NCBI GenBank assembly: GCA_020216805.1
Contig: JAIWNN010000141.1
Coordinates: 1 to 13,585, forward strand
Direction of reading: 5' to 3'
Length of the DNA: 13,585 bases
Source of the DNA: Desulfarculus sp.
Lineage (GTDB): Bacteria > Desulfobacterota > Desulfarculia > Desulfarculales > Desulfarculaceae
Below, piece by piece: positions 5,031-12,143 of this stretch (position 1 is the first letter of the stretch; the number at the start of each line of letters is the position of its first letter). The position numbers were made by a program, and so were the translations under genes. The notes beneath the pieces are model-generated. The model saw nothing but the letters and a program-made list of their open reading frames with translations. It made no database searches and was not told the origin of the DNA.

Positions 5031-6347
5031 ATGGACGTTTTGATTCTCATCATCGAGGCGGTGGTGGTCTATCTCCTGGTGCTGGCCGCCCACGCCTTGC
5101 GTCACCGCTTCGGTCTGGCCCATTTCTACGCCCTGGTGGGCGGGGTCACCGCCATCATGAGCTGGGTGACCGACGCCGGGGTCAAGGTGGAGGTGGCCGG
5201 GGTCACCTTCATGGTGGGCTCCACCGTCTTCTACACCTCGTTGCTGTTGGCCGTCTTCGTGGTCTACGCCTTCGACGGGGTGCGGGCCACCCGCATCGCC
5301 ATCTCCACCATCATCGGCGTCTCGGTGATGGTCCCGCTGATCGCGGTGGTGCTCAATCTCCAGATGCGCCTGGCCGGCGGCGCGCCCCTGGGTTACGTGC
5401 CCGCCCCCAGCCTGCGCATCAACACCGCCAGCGTGGTGGCCACCTTCCTGGACCTGATCTTCCTGGCCATGGCCTGGGAGTGGCTGGGCCAGCGCCTGGG
5501 CCAGGCCGCCCTGGGGGGGTGCTCCTTCTTGACCCTGTTGGGCGTGATGTGGCTGGACGTGCTGCTGTTCAACCTGGGGGCCTTCGGCGGCCAGCCCGGG
5601 GCCTGGGCCATCATGCAGGGCACCGCCATCAGCCGCCTGATCGTCTGCCTGATGGCCGCGCCGCTGTTGTGGGGCTACCTGGCCTGGCAGAACCAGCGCT
5701 ACCACACCCAACTGGAATGCCGCCCGGTGCTGGCCATCCTGATGGAGTTCGCCCAGATGAAGGCCGAGCTGAGCCTGGCCCAGCAGGAGATCGAACGCCG
5801 CAAGCTGGCCGAGAAGGCCCTGCGCGATAGCCGCCAGGAACTCAAGCGCCTGGCCATCACCGACGACCTCACCGGCCTGGCCAACCGTCGCCACTTCCAC
5901 CAGCGGGCCGAGGAGGAATTCCAGCGCGCCCGGCGCTACGGCCGGCCCCTGTCCCTGGTGATGCTGGACCTGGACGGGTTCAAGGAGGTCAACGACCGCC
6001 TGGGCCACCAGGTGGGCGACGAGGTGCTGGTGGAGGTGGCCCGCCTGGGCCAGGTACAGGTGCGCTACAACGACCTCTGGGCCCGCCTGGGCGGCGACGA
6101 GTTCGCCCTGCTCCTGCCCGAGACCGATTCCGAGCAGGCCGTGGCCCTGGCCCAGCGCCTGCGCGAGACCATCGTTGGTCAACCCCTGGCCACCACCCGG
6201 GGGCCGGTCACGGTGGGGCTCAGCCTGGGGGTGGCCAGCCTGGCCGGCGAGAACTGGACCCTGGACGATCTTTTCCGCGCCGCCGACCAGGCCATGTACG
6301 CCGACAAGCTGGCCCGCCGCGGCGGCGGAACCGGAGTCTGCGCCTAG
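5031..6347 (+). CDS. Membrane-bound diguanylate cyclase (GGDEF)
   Basis: This encodes 438 residues from the ATG at 5031 (GGGG about eight bases upstream). Residues 1-220 hold six or seven hydrophobic helices (about 4-22, 33-47, 60-82, 90-110, 133-150, 163-183, 196-218). A coiled-coil linker follows, about 240-275. The C-terminal GGDEF domain synthesises cyclic di-GMP from two GTP. Its motifs are Asp-Asp-Leu-Thr-Gly-Leu-Ala-Asn-Arg-Arg 278-287, Asp-Leu-Asp-Gly-Phe-Lys 313-318 and Gly-Gly-Asp-Glu-Phe 354-358. An inhibitory-site Arg-x-x-Asp (345-348) sits five residues before GGDEF. The enzyme therefore appears active and subject to product inhibition. There is no EAL domain. The membrane domain is not MASE1- or CHASE-like to my eye and only loosely recalls VUT/YhhQ-type transporters. 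It is a single gene, convergent with the permease operon. Confidence 0.92.
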   Translation: MDVLILIIEAVVVYLLVLAAHALRHRFGLAHFYALVGGVTAIMSWVTDAGVKVEVAGVTFMVGSTVFYTSLLLAVFVVYAFDGVRATRIAISTIIGVSVMVPLIAVVLNLQMRLAGGAPLGYVPAPSLRINTASVVATFLDLIFLAMAWEWLGQRLGQAALGGCSFLTLLGVMWLDVLLFNLGAFGGQPGAWAIMQGTAISRLIVCLMAAPLLWGYLAWQNQRYHTQLECRPVLAILMEFAQMKAELSLAQQEIERRKLAEKALRDSRQELKRLAITDDLTGLANRRHFHQRAEEEFQRARRYGRPLSLVMLDLDGFKEVNDRLGHQVGDEVLVEVARLGQVQVRYNDLWARLGGDEFALLLPETDSEQAVALAQRLRETIVGQPLATTRGPVTVGLSLGVASLAGENWTLDDLFRAADQAMYADKLARRGGGTGVCA

Positions 6348-6392
6348 CCCCACCCCTACCGGCGCGATCGGGGCGGGGTCGGCGGTGCTTTT
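6348..6392 (+). terminator. Possible terminator after the diguanylate cyclase gene
   Basis: CCCCACCCC (6348-6356) can pair with GGGGCGGGG (6370-6378), with one A:C mismatch and a 13-base loop. A TTTT run comes ten bases later (6389-6392). The stem starts directly at the stop codon. It is weak by intrinsic-terminator criteria, but it lies at the end of a plus-strand unit facing a minus-strand operon. Confidence 0.3.
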
Positions 6393-6443
6393 CGGGCTGG
6401 GCCGGTGGCCGGGGGCGTGACCAGGGCAGGGGGGACGGGGGGA

Positions 6444-7316
6444 TCAGCGCAGGCGGGGGTCCAGGGCGTCGCGGATGCCCTCGCCCAAGAGGTTGTAGCC
6501 CAGCACCGTGACCAGGATGGCCAGGCCGGGAAACAGGCTCAGCCACCAGGCGATCTCGATGTTGTCCTTGCCCTGGCTCAGGATGTTGCCCCAGCTGGGC
6601 TCCGGCGGCTGCACCCCCAGGCCCAGGAAGGACAGCCCACTCTCGGTCAGGATGGCTCCGGCCACCCCCAGGGTCAGGGCCACCAGCACCGGGGCCATGG
6701 CGTTGGGCAGCACATGGCGGAAGATGATGCGCGCATCGCCCGCGCCCAGGCTCTTGACCGCCAGCACGAACTCCCGCTCCTTCAGCGTCAGGAACTCCGC
6801 CCGCACCAGGCGGGCCACCCCCATCCAGGAGGTGAGCCCGATCACGGCCATGATGTTCAGGATGTTGGGCTCCAACAGCGCGATCACCGCCAGGATCAGG
6901 AAGAAGGTCGGGAAGCAGAGCATCATGTCGGTGAAGCGCATGATGGCCGCCTCCACCCAGCCGCCGTAGTAGCCCGCCACCGCCCCCAGCGCCACCCCCA
7001 CCAGGGTGGCTAGGCCGGCCGAGACCAGCCCCACCTGGAGACTGACCCGGCTGCCGTGGATCATGCGCGAGAAGACGTCGCGCCCCAACTCGTCGGTGCC
7101 GAAGGGATGGGTCCAGGAGGGAGGCAGCAGGATGGCCTGCACATCGATGGCGTTGGGATCGAAGGGGGCCAGCCAGGGGGCCAGGGTCGCCACCAGCACC
7201 AACATCGCCACCACCGCCAGGCCCAACAGCGCCAGGCGGTTGGCCGACAGCGCCTCCCAGAACAGGGCGAACCCCCCGCCCGCCGCCGGCGCGGCCATGG
7301 TCCGGGCCGCCCTCAC
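6444..7316 (-). CDS. Peptide/nickel-type ABC transporter permease, DppC-like
   Basis: This encodes 290 residues from the GTG at 7316, whose GTGA overlaps the stop of the DppB-like gene. An ATG at 7298 (284 residues, GAGGG about 11 bases upstream) is an equally reasonable start. It is an inner-membrane subunit of an oligopeptide/dipeptide/nickel ABC importer. Visible hallmarks are the N-terminal helix at about 28-50, [10 protein letters not shown] at 72-81, and the EAA loop that contacts the ATPase at about 181-205 (Lys-Ser-Leu-Gly-Ala-Gly-Asp then His-Val-Leu-Pro-Asn). Further on are [10 protein letters not shown] at 228-237 and the family-typical end Arg-Asp-Ala-Leu-Asp-Pro-Arg (282-288). 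All are intact and the length is normal. Its partner ATPases and binding protein are not adjacent. The exact substrate cannot be assigned. Confidence 0.92.
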   Translation of the reverse strand: MRAARTMAAPAAGGGFALFWEALSANRLALLGLAVVAMLVLVATLAPWLAPFDPNAIDVQAILLPPSWTHPFGTDELGRDVFSRMIHGSRVSLQVGLVSAGLATLVGVALGAVAGYYGGWVEAAIMRFTDMMLCFPTFFLILAVIALLEPNILNIMAVIGLTSWMGVARLVRAEFLTLKEREFVLAVKSLGAGDARIIFRHVLPNAMAPVLVALTLGVAGAILTESGLSFLGLGVQPPEPSWGNILSQGKDNIEIAWWLSLFPGLAILVTVLGYNLLGEGIRDALDPRLR

Positions 7317-8287
7317 GAGGCCCGCACCCGGGGGTCGGCCAGGGCGTAGCCCAGGTCGGCCAGGAGGTTGCCCAGCAGGGTCAGGGCCGCGCTGATCACC
7401 AGCCCGCCCATCACCAGGGGATAGTCGCGGCTCATCACCGCCTCGAAGAAGAGCTTGCCCAGTCCGGGGATGGCGAAGATCGACTCGAAGATCACCGACC
7501 CGCCGATCAGTCCCGGCACGCTGAGCCCCAGGATGGTGATCACCGGCATCAGGGCGTTGCGCAGGGCGTGGCGGTAGATCACCACCCGCTCGCTGAGACC
7601 CTTGGCCCGGGCGGTGGTGATGTAGTCCTGCCGAATCACCTCCAGCATGTTGGCCCGCATGTAGCGGCTAAGCCCCGCCAGGCTGGTCAGGGCCGAGAGC
7701 AGCACCGGCAGCAGCAGGTGGCGGGCGTAGTCCAGCATCTGCCCCCACAAGGGAAGCTGGCCGTGATTCAGGCCCTTGATGCCGCTGATGGGCAGCCAGC
7801 CCAGGTGGACCCCAAACAGGATCATGGCCAGCAGCGCCAGCCAGAAGGTGGGGCTGGCGAAGCCCAGGAAGACGAAGAGCGTCGTCGCCTGGTCGAAGAG
7901 GCTGCCCTTGTGGGTGGCGCTGTAGACCCCGATGGGTAGGGCGATGATCAGCACCAGGATCAGGCTCATGACGTTGATGCTCACCGTGATCGGCAGGCGC
8001 TCGGCGATCTTGTCCAACACCGGCCGTCCGTCCGGGGCGAAGCTCTGGCCGAAGTCCAGCACCGCCAGGCGTTTGAGCCAGGTCCAGTATTGCACGTGCA
8101 CCGGCTGGTCCAGGCCGTAGAGCTTGGTCAGCCGCTCCCGGGCCAGGTCGCTGACCTTGGGGTTCAGATCGGTCATGATGTCGGTGGGCGAGCCCGGGGC
8201 CAGGTGCATCACCAGGAAGCTGATGAAGGTGATGCCGATCACCAACGGCGCCATCATGCCCAAACGCTTGGCGAGATAGGTCAGCAC
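7313..8287 (-). CDS. Peptide/nickel-type ABC transporter permease, DppB-like
   Basis: This encodes 324 residues. I choose the GTG at 8287 because GGAGG lies ten bases upstream; an upstream TTG at 8296 would sit only one base after that site. It is an inner-membrane permease pairing with the DppC-like product. Features: an N-terminal basic helix (Leu-Ala-Lys-Arg-Leu then a hydrophobic run, about 5-28), then Met-His-Leu-Ala-Pro-Gly-Ser-Pro (about 27-34), a typical extracytoplasmic Tyr-Gly-Leu-Asp-Gln-Pro segment and several further membrane helices. The EAA loop follows (Thr-Ala-Arg-Ala-Lys-Gly-Leu-Ser then Arg-His-Ala-Leu-Arg-Asn-Ala). Near the end are Phe-Ala-Ile-Pro-Gly-Leu-Gly and Tyr-Ala-Leu-Ala-Asp-Pro-Arg-Val. 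Motifs and length are normal for the family. It is the first gene of a two-gene operon behind a strong promoter at 8356-8329. Confidence 0.92.
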   Translation of the reverse strand: MLTYLAKRLGMMAPLVIGITFISFLVMHLAPGSPTDIMTDLNPKVSDLARERLTKLYGLDQPVHVQYWTWLKRLAVLDFGQSFAPDGRPVLDKIAERLPITVSINVMSLILVLIIALPIGVYSATHKGSLFDQATTLFVFLGFASPTFWLALLAMILFGVHLGWLPISGIKGLNHGQLPLWGQMLDYARHLLLPVLLSALTSLAGLSRYMRANMLEVIRQDYITTARAKGLSERVVIYRHALRNALMPVITILGLSVPGLIGGSVIFESIFAIPGLGKLFFEAVMSRDYPLVMGGLVISAALTLLGNLLADLGYALADPRVRAS

Positions 8288-8328
8288 CGGCGACAAGCCT
8301 CCAACTCCGGGACTTCTGCCACCCGCCC

Positions 8329-8356
8329 ATTATAACCTTCCCGCTCGGCTTGTGAA
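8329..8356 (-). promoter_or_regulatory. Sigma-70 promoter of the permease operon
   Basis: Read on the minus strand, TTCACA (8356-8351, one mismatch to TTGACA) is followed after 16 bases by a perfect TATAAT (8334-8329). Transcription would start near 8322, leaving a leader of about 35 bases to the GTG at 8287. The -10 context GGTTATAATG is identical over ten bases to that of the plus-strand promoter-like box at 1373-1382. Confidence 0.6.
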
Positions 8357-8884
8357 GCGTAAGCGGCGGGCGGGGGAGGCCGGCCGGTGAAACCGGCCAC
8401 GGGGGGCGCGGACAAGCAGATTGGAGTCCAAAGGCTTCCCAAATGCGTCGGCCCCCATCGCGGGGGTCGAGGAGGCGGTGAGGTTCAAGGACGGGGTGGC
8501 TGGCGAGGTTGGAACCGGGTGGACGATCGTCCTGCGCGGCTTGGTGGAGCGGCCCTTGCGGGGGTGAAACCGACTATCTCCGATGCCATCTGGCCCTCGA
8601 GGCGGCCCCTGCGTGACCGCGGCTCCCGGCCCCATGGCGCGCCCTGGGCACGCCGCCCCTGGCGACATGGTGCACGTCGAGCTTAAGCGGTTGGGGCGCA
8701 TCGATGGCGTGGGGCATGGCATCACCGGCGACCGTTCAAGGCGCGAACCCGGACCGGTCCGGGGATGGCTGCGGGTGTGCACGGACGACCACGGCCGCCT
8801 GCCCCGCCCCGAGCCGCCGCCCTGAACCATAAACCGCCGCTCTCCAGGCTGGCGATCTGCGCCCAATCGCCATGGCCACGACAG
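8357..8884. other. Gene-poor region with several short dyads
   Basis: About 530 bases separate the permease promoter from the sensor-kinase stop. Open frames exist on both strands (the longest on the minus strand, 8330-8866), but they start with poor codons, lack ribosome-binding sites, and read as Arg/Pro/Gly/Ser mixtures expected from non-coding GC-rich DNA. Structures seen: GGCCGGT/ACCGGCC with a 3-base loop (8382-8398), TTGGAGTCCAA (8421-8431), GGCCCCC/GGGGGTC (8450-8468, one G:U) and the perfect 12-base palindrome GGACGATCGTCC (8521-8532). I see no tRNA and no recognised RNA family. It could be a decayed gene or insertion, or hold an unrecognised RNA. Confidence 0.5.
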
Positions 8885-11836
8885 CTAGGCGCCCGATGGT
8901 CCGGCGGGCGCGTCGGAGATCGTGCGGGCGGCCTGGGCCACCACTGCCAACAACTCCTGGCGCAGCACCGGCTTGCGCAACACCCAGGCCGGCTCGGGCA
9001 GGTCCTCCGGCCGCCGGGCCGACTCCTGGCCCTCGGACCAGCCGGTGAGCAGCACCAAGGGCGGGGCCGGCCGGAAGTGCTCCCGCAGCCAGCGCGCCAC
9101 CTCCCACCCCGAGCCGTCGGGCAGGCCCAGGTCGCAGAGCACCAGTTCCGGCCGCCGCCGCCGCAGGTGCTCCAGGGCCTGGGCCAGATTGGCGGCGTGG
9201 GAGACCCGGTGTCCGGCGTTTTCCAGCAGCCGGCCCAGGCCCATGGCCACCAGCACCTCGTCCTCCACCAGCAGGATCTCCACCTGGCGCTCCGGTCTTC
9301 CCTGGTGGGGAGCGGCCGGGCCCGGGGTTGGGGGCTCTGGCTGGGGGGGGCGCTCCGGCGGGGCCAGGGGCAGGCTGACCAGGAAAGTGGTGCCCTGGCC
9401 GGGCACGCTCTCGGCCCGGATGCGGCCGCCGTGGGCGGTGATGATGCCCCGGCTGCTGGCCAGACCCATGCCCTGGCCGGCGACGCCCTTGGTGCTGAAA
9501 AAGGGCAGAAACAGGCGCTCCAGGACCTGGGGGCTGATGCCCGGGCCCTGGTCGCTGAAGCTCAGCTCCGCCTCTTGGTCCCGGGCCCGGGAGCGAATGG
9601 TCAACCGGCCCCGCCGCCCCATGGCCTCCAGGGCGTTCTTGGCCAGGTTCAAGAAGACCTCCACCAGCTCTCCGCGCACCCCCAGGACCATCAGATCGGG
9701 GTCCAGATCCAGGAGCACCTGCCCCCGTTTGTCCGGTGGACAGGCGGCTTGGGCCAGGCCGACCGCCGCCCCCACCAGGCTGGCCAGGTTGTGGGCTTCG
9801 GGCTTGCGGGGCTGGCCGGCCCAGCCGCTGACATAGCGGCTCAGGCGGCGGACCATGTCCCCGCCGTCCTTGGCGGCCTGGACGATGCTGGACAGGGGGG
9901 TGGTCAGCTGGTCGCCCGCGGTCTGGCCGTCGACCACCAGCGCCTGGGCCACCTGGGCGTGGCTGGCGATGGCCATCAGCACGTTGTTGAAGTTGTGGGC
10001 CACCCCGGCGGCCAGGTGGCGCAGCACTTCCTCGCCCTGCCGCCGGTCGCTGACATCATAGAGGCAGCCCACCACCTCCTGGGCCCGGCCCTTGGCGTCG
10101 CGCACCAGGACCATCTCGGCCCGCAGCCAGCGGGGGGCCTTGTCCTGGGCCTGCATGCGGAATTCCAGGGCCATCCGGCCCAACTCCAGCACCCGGAGCG
10201 CCTGTCCCGCGGTGGTCTGGCGGTCCTCCTCCAGCGCCTGGTGCCAGAGAAAACCGGGCTGGTTCAGGGCCTGGTCCGGCCGCGACCCCAACAGGACCTC
10301 CAGGTGGGGGCTGGCGAAGGTCAAGGGCAGGCCGGGCTCGGGACAAGCGGTGAAGATGGCCACCGGGGCCAGGCTGAGCAACAGCTCCAGGCGGGTGCTG
10401 GCCGCGATCAGCTCCTCCAGCTCGCGCTTGCGCTGGGTCACGTCGGTGGCCAAGCCCTCCACGAACTGGGGGCGGCCCTGGGGGTCGCGCACCAACTGGG
10501 CTCGCAGGGATAACCAGAGCTGGCGGCCGTCCTTGGCCCGCAGGCCGATCTCGAAGCCATCCACCGCGCCGGTCTCCTGGACCTGGCGCAGGAACTGCTG
10601 GTGACGTTGGCGGTCCCGGGGGCTTTTGAGGATCACCTCGCCGTTGGCCAACTCCTCCGGGGTGTAGCCGGTGACGGTTCGCAACGAGGGGCTGGCCTCC
10701 AGGAGTCGGCCGGACAGGTCCCAGCGGAAGTGGACATCCACCAGATTTTGGTAGATAGCCCGGTACTTGCGCTCGCTTTCCCGGATCTCGCGCTCCAGGC
10801 GCTGGAAGTGGCTAAGGTCGGTGCAAGCCAGGATCATCCCGGCCTCTGGCCAGCCCGACTCCAACAGCGCGGCTGACACCAGGCAAGGCACGGTCGGCCC
10901 GGCGGCGGTGAGCAGCCCCGCCTCCCCCCGCCAGACTCCACGCCCCGACCAGGACTCCAGTCCGGGCCAGGGGCCGGGCGGGACGAAGATTTCCTCCCGG
11001 GGGCGTCCGATCAGGTCCTCGACCGATTCGCGTCCGGTCAGGGCGGCCAGGACCGGGTTGGCCCAGGCCACCAGGCCCTCCTTGACGTGGAGCAGACCCT
11101 GGGGCAGGGCCTGGGTGACGGCCTGGGCGAAATGCTTGGGCGAGACCACCTGGCCGTAGCGGGTGATGGCCCAATAGGCGGTGATGGCGAAGGGCAGCAT
11201 GGACAGGCTGTCCAGGAGCGGCAGCCAGGGCCACCAGATGAAGGCCAGGGAGTTGAGGCAGGCCCCGGTCACCGAGACGGCCGACCCCGCGGCCACCATG
11301 ATCTTTTCCCGCCGCACCAGGGGGCGCGGCTCGCGCCGGGCCTGGAGGGCGATGGCGATGGTGAAGGCCAAGACCAGGCTCACCGTCACCAGACCCAGGG
11401 CGTAGTGGGTCCAGCCGGGGATGACTGGAAAGCCCAGTCGATTCTCCAGGGGATGGGGGTGCACCCGCCCGGGCCAGATCAGGATCAGGGGGTAATAGAC
11501 GACAAACAGGGCCAGCAGCCAGCGCCGCCGTTTTCGGGTCCGGCCGCCGTGGATGGCCCACAACAGGTCCACCGAGAGGGCCGAGACGGCCACGATCAAA
11601 ATCGAGAGCAGGTTGCGGACCTGGAAGCCGGCCTCCGGTCCCAGGATCAGGGCTGATTGGGTGGCGGCCAGGTCGAAGAAGGCCCAGCCCAGCACCGCCA
11701 CCAGCCAACTGGCCAGGGAGTTGGTCTTGGGGTGGTCGGGGTCGAGATGGCCCAGTTGACGCAGGAAAGCCACCACGTAGGCCGTGGTGACCAGTAGGTT
11801 AAGAGTGTAGAACCAGAACGAGACCGCGCTGGCCAT
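8885..11836 (-). CDS. Hybrid sensor histidine kinase: 7TM - three PAS - kinase - receiver
   Basis: This encodes 983 residues from the ATG at 11836; the upstream AAGG is poorly spaced, so the start is only fairly certain. Residues 1-228 hold about seven membrane helices (near 6-26, 43-63, 74-94, 105-122, 143-163, 178-200, 207-225) as the sensing domain. Three PAS-like domains follow: about 238-345, 356-468 (with the Asp-Val-Thr-Gln-Arg-Lys PAC end) and 480-597. The dimerisation helix has the phosphorylated His614 in Ala-His-Asn-Phe-Asn-Asn. The ATPase domain shows Asn734 (N box), Asp-Gln-Gly-Pro-Gly-Ile 762-767, Phe-Phe-Ser-Thr-Lys 779-783 and Gly-Gln-Gly-Met-Gly-Leu 787-792. After a Pro-rich linker (826-848) comes a receiver domain with acidic Glu858/Asp859, phospho-acceptor Asp902, Thr931 and Lys955. 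All catalytic residues are present. There is no Hpt domain and no response-regulator gene beside it, so the output partner is unknown. It is divergent from the chemoreceptor. Confidence 0.93.
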   Translation of the reverse strand: MASAVSFWFYTLNLLVTTAYVVAFLRQLGHLDPDHPKTNSLASWLVAVLGWAFFDLAATQSALILGPEAGFQVRNLLSILIVAVSALSVDLLWAIHGGRTRKRRRWLLALFVVYYPLILIWPGRVHPHPLENRLGFPVIPGWTHYALGLVTVSLVLAFTIAIALQARREPRPLVRREKIMVAAGSAVSVTGACLNSLAFIWWPWLPLLDSLSMLPFAITAYWAITRYGQVVSPKHFAQAVTQALPQGLLHVKEGLVAWANPVLAALTGRESVEDLIGRPREEIFVPPGPWPGLESWSGRGVWRGEAGLLTAAGPTVPCLVSAALLESGWPEAGMILACTDLSHFQRLEREIRESERKYRAIYQNLVDVHFRWDLSGRLLEASPSLRTVTGYTPEELANGEVILKSPRDRQRHQQFLRQVQETGAVDGFEIGLRAKDGRQLWLSLRAQLVRDPQGRPQFVEGLATDVTQRKRELEELIAASTRLELLLSLAPVAIFTACPEPGLPLTFASPHLEVLLGSRPDQALNQPGFLWHQALEEDRQTTAGQALRVLELGRMALEFRMQAQDKAPRWLRAEMVLVRDAKGRAQEVVGCLYDVSDRRQGEEVLRHLAAGVAHNFNNVLMAIASHAQVAQALVVDGQTAGDQLTTPLSSIVQAAKDGGDMVRRLSRYVSGWAGQPRKPEAHNLASLVGAAVGLAQAACPPDKRGQVLLDLDPDLMVLGVRGELVEVFLNLAKNALEAMGRRGRLTIRSRARDQEAELSFSDQGPGISPQVLERLFLPFFSTKGVAGQGMGLASSRGIITAHGGRIRAESVPGQGTTFLVSLPLAPPERPPQPEPPTPGPAAPHQGRPERQVEILLVEDEVLVAMGLGRLLENAGHRVSHAANLAQALEHLRRRRPELVLCDLGLPDGSGWEVARWLREHFRPAPPLVLLTGWSEGQESARRPEDLPEPAWVLRKPVLRQELLAVVAQAARTISDAPAGPSGA

Positions 11837-11985
11837 GGCCTTACCGTCGGCCGTCCGGATTAGGTGTCAATAACGATACGCAACCGTAGTATCATAGCCA
11901 CTGAACCGCACGCAAGCTTTTGGATCTGCCCCAGAAGGCGCCTTGCCGCGATTATTGGAAGCGAAGGCCGCTTTTCCCTTGGAAA

Positions 11986-12016
11986 CCGCTAAAAAAAGCT
12001 AGTACCTTTTTAGTGG
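11986..12016 (+). promoter_or_regulatory. A/T-rich hairpin upstream of the chemoreceptor
   Basis: CCGCTAAAAA (11986-11995) pairs with TTTTTAGTGG (12007-12016), ten pairs including one G:U, around an 11-base loop AAGCTAGTACC. In DNA it could be a protein-binding dyad. If transcribed, the G:U pair forms only in plus-strand RNA. Its centre is about 143 bases before the ATG at 12144. Confidence 0.4.
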
Positions 12017-12031
12017 ACGCAATTACGGCTG

Positions 12032-12107
12032 GTCGCCCCCCTGGCCGATGGCGACGACACTGAGCCTGGACCCGACGGCGAGGCCGGGCCGCGATGAGGT
12101 CGCGGCC
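12032..12107 (+). promoter_or_regulatory. Two GC hairpins in the chemoreceptor leader
   Basis: GTCGCC (12032-12037) pairs with GGCGAC (12050-12055) over a 12-base loop. GGCCGCGA (12087-12094) pairs perfectly with TCGCGGCC (12100-12107) over the loop TGAGG. The second stem ends 36 bases before the start codon. I do not recognise a known riboswitch; in particular the conserved c-di-GMP-I motifs are not present. Confidence 0.4.
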
Positions 12108-12143
12108 TCCCTCCGGGGAGAGCTGATTCGTGAGGTGAAAGGC

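Larger units (their letters stand above)
11837..12143. other. Divergent intergenic region between sensor kinase and chemoreceptor
   Basis: These 307 bases contain no gene. On the kinase side there is a possible minus-strand -10 (TATGAT, 11896-11891) without a convincing -35, and a short inverted repeat GATAC/GTATC (11875-11893) around it. On the chemoreceptor side there are three consecutive hairpins, listed separately, followed by the ribosome-binding site. The stretch 11980-12012 is A/T-rich against a GC-rich background. Confidence 0.6.

Noticed and set aside
5013..6353. A 446-codon minus-strand frame opposite the diguanylate cyclase
   Set aside because: It is rich in Gln, His, Gly and Ala as expected for the antisense of a GC-rich gene, has no domain, and lies exactly opposite a gene with an intact GGDEF domain.
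8401..8470. A possible tRNA in the gene-less region
   Set aside because: The hairpins do not form a cloverleaf, there is no T-loop consensus, and no 7-base acceptor pairing was found.
8330..8866. A 178-codon minus-strand frame in the gene-less region, considered as a hypothetical protein or decayed transposase
   Set aside because: It would start at TTG without a ribosome-binding site, it overlaps the permease promoter, and its residues (Pro, Arg, Ser, Thr) show no domain I can name.
8765..10513. A 582-codon plus-strand frame opposite the sensor kinase
   Set aside because: Its composition is that of an antisense shadow (Gln/Gly/Ala/His), with no recognisable motif, while the other strand encodes a complete kinase and receiver.
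12044..12051. GCCGATGG before the chemoreceptor, resembling the -10 box of flagellar sigma-28 promoters
   Set aside because: No TAAA-type -35 box lies at the required distance upstream, and the match to GCCGATAA is only six of eight.
11940..12143. A c-di-GMP-I riboswitch before the chemoreceptor, suggested by GGACGCAA at 12015-12022
   Set aside because: The other conserved segments of that riboswitch and the tetraloop/receptor arrangement are absent.
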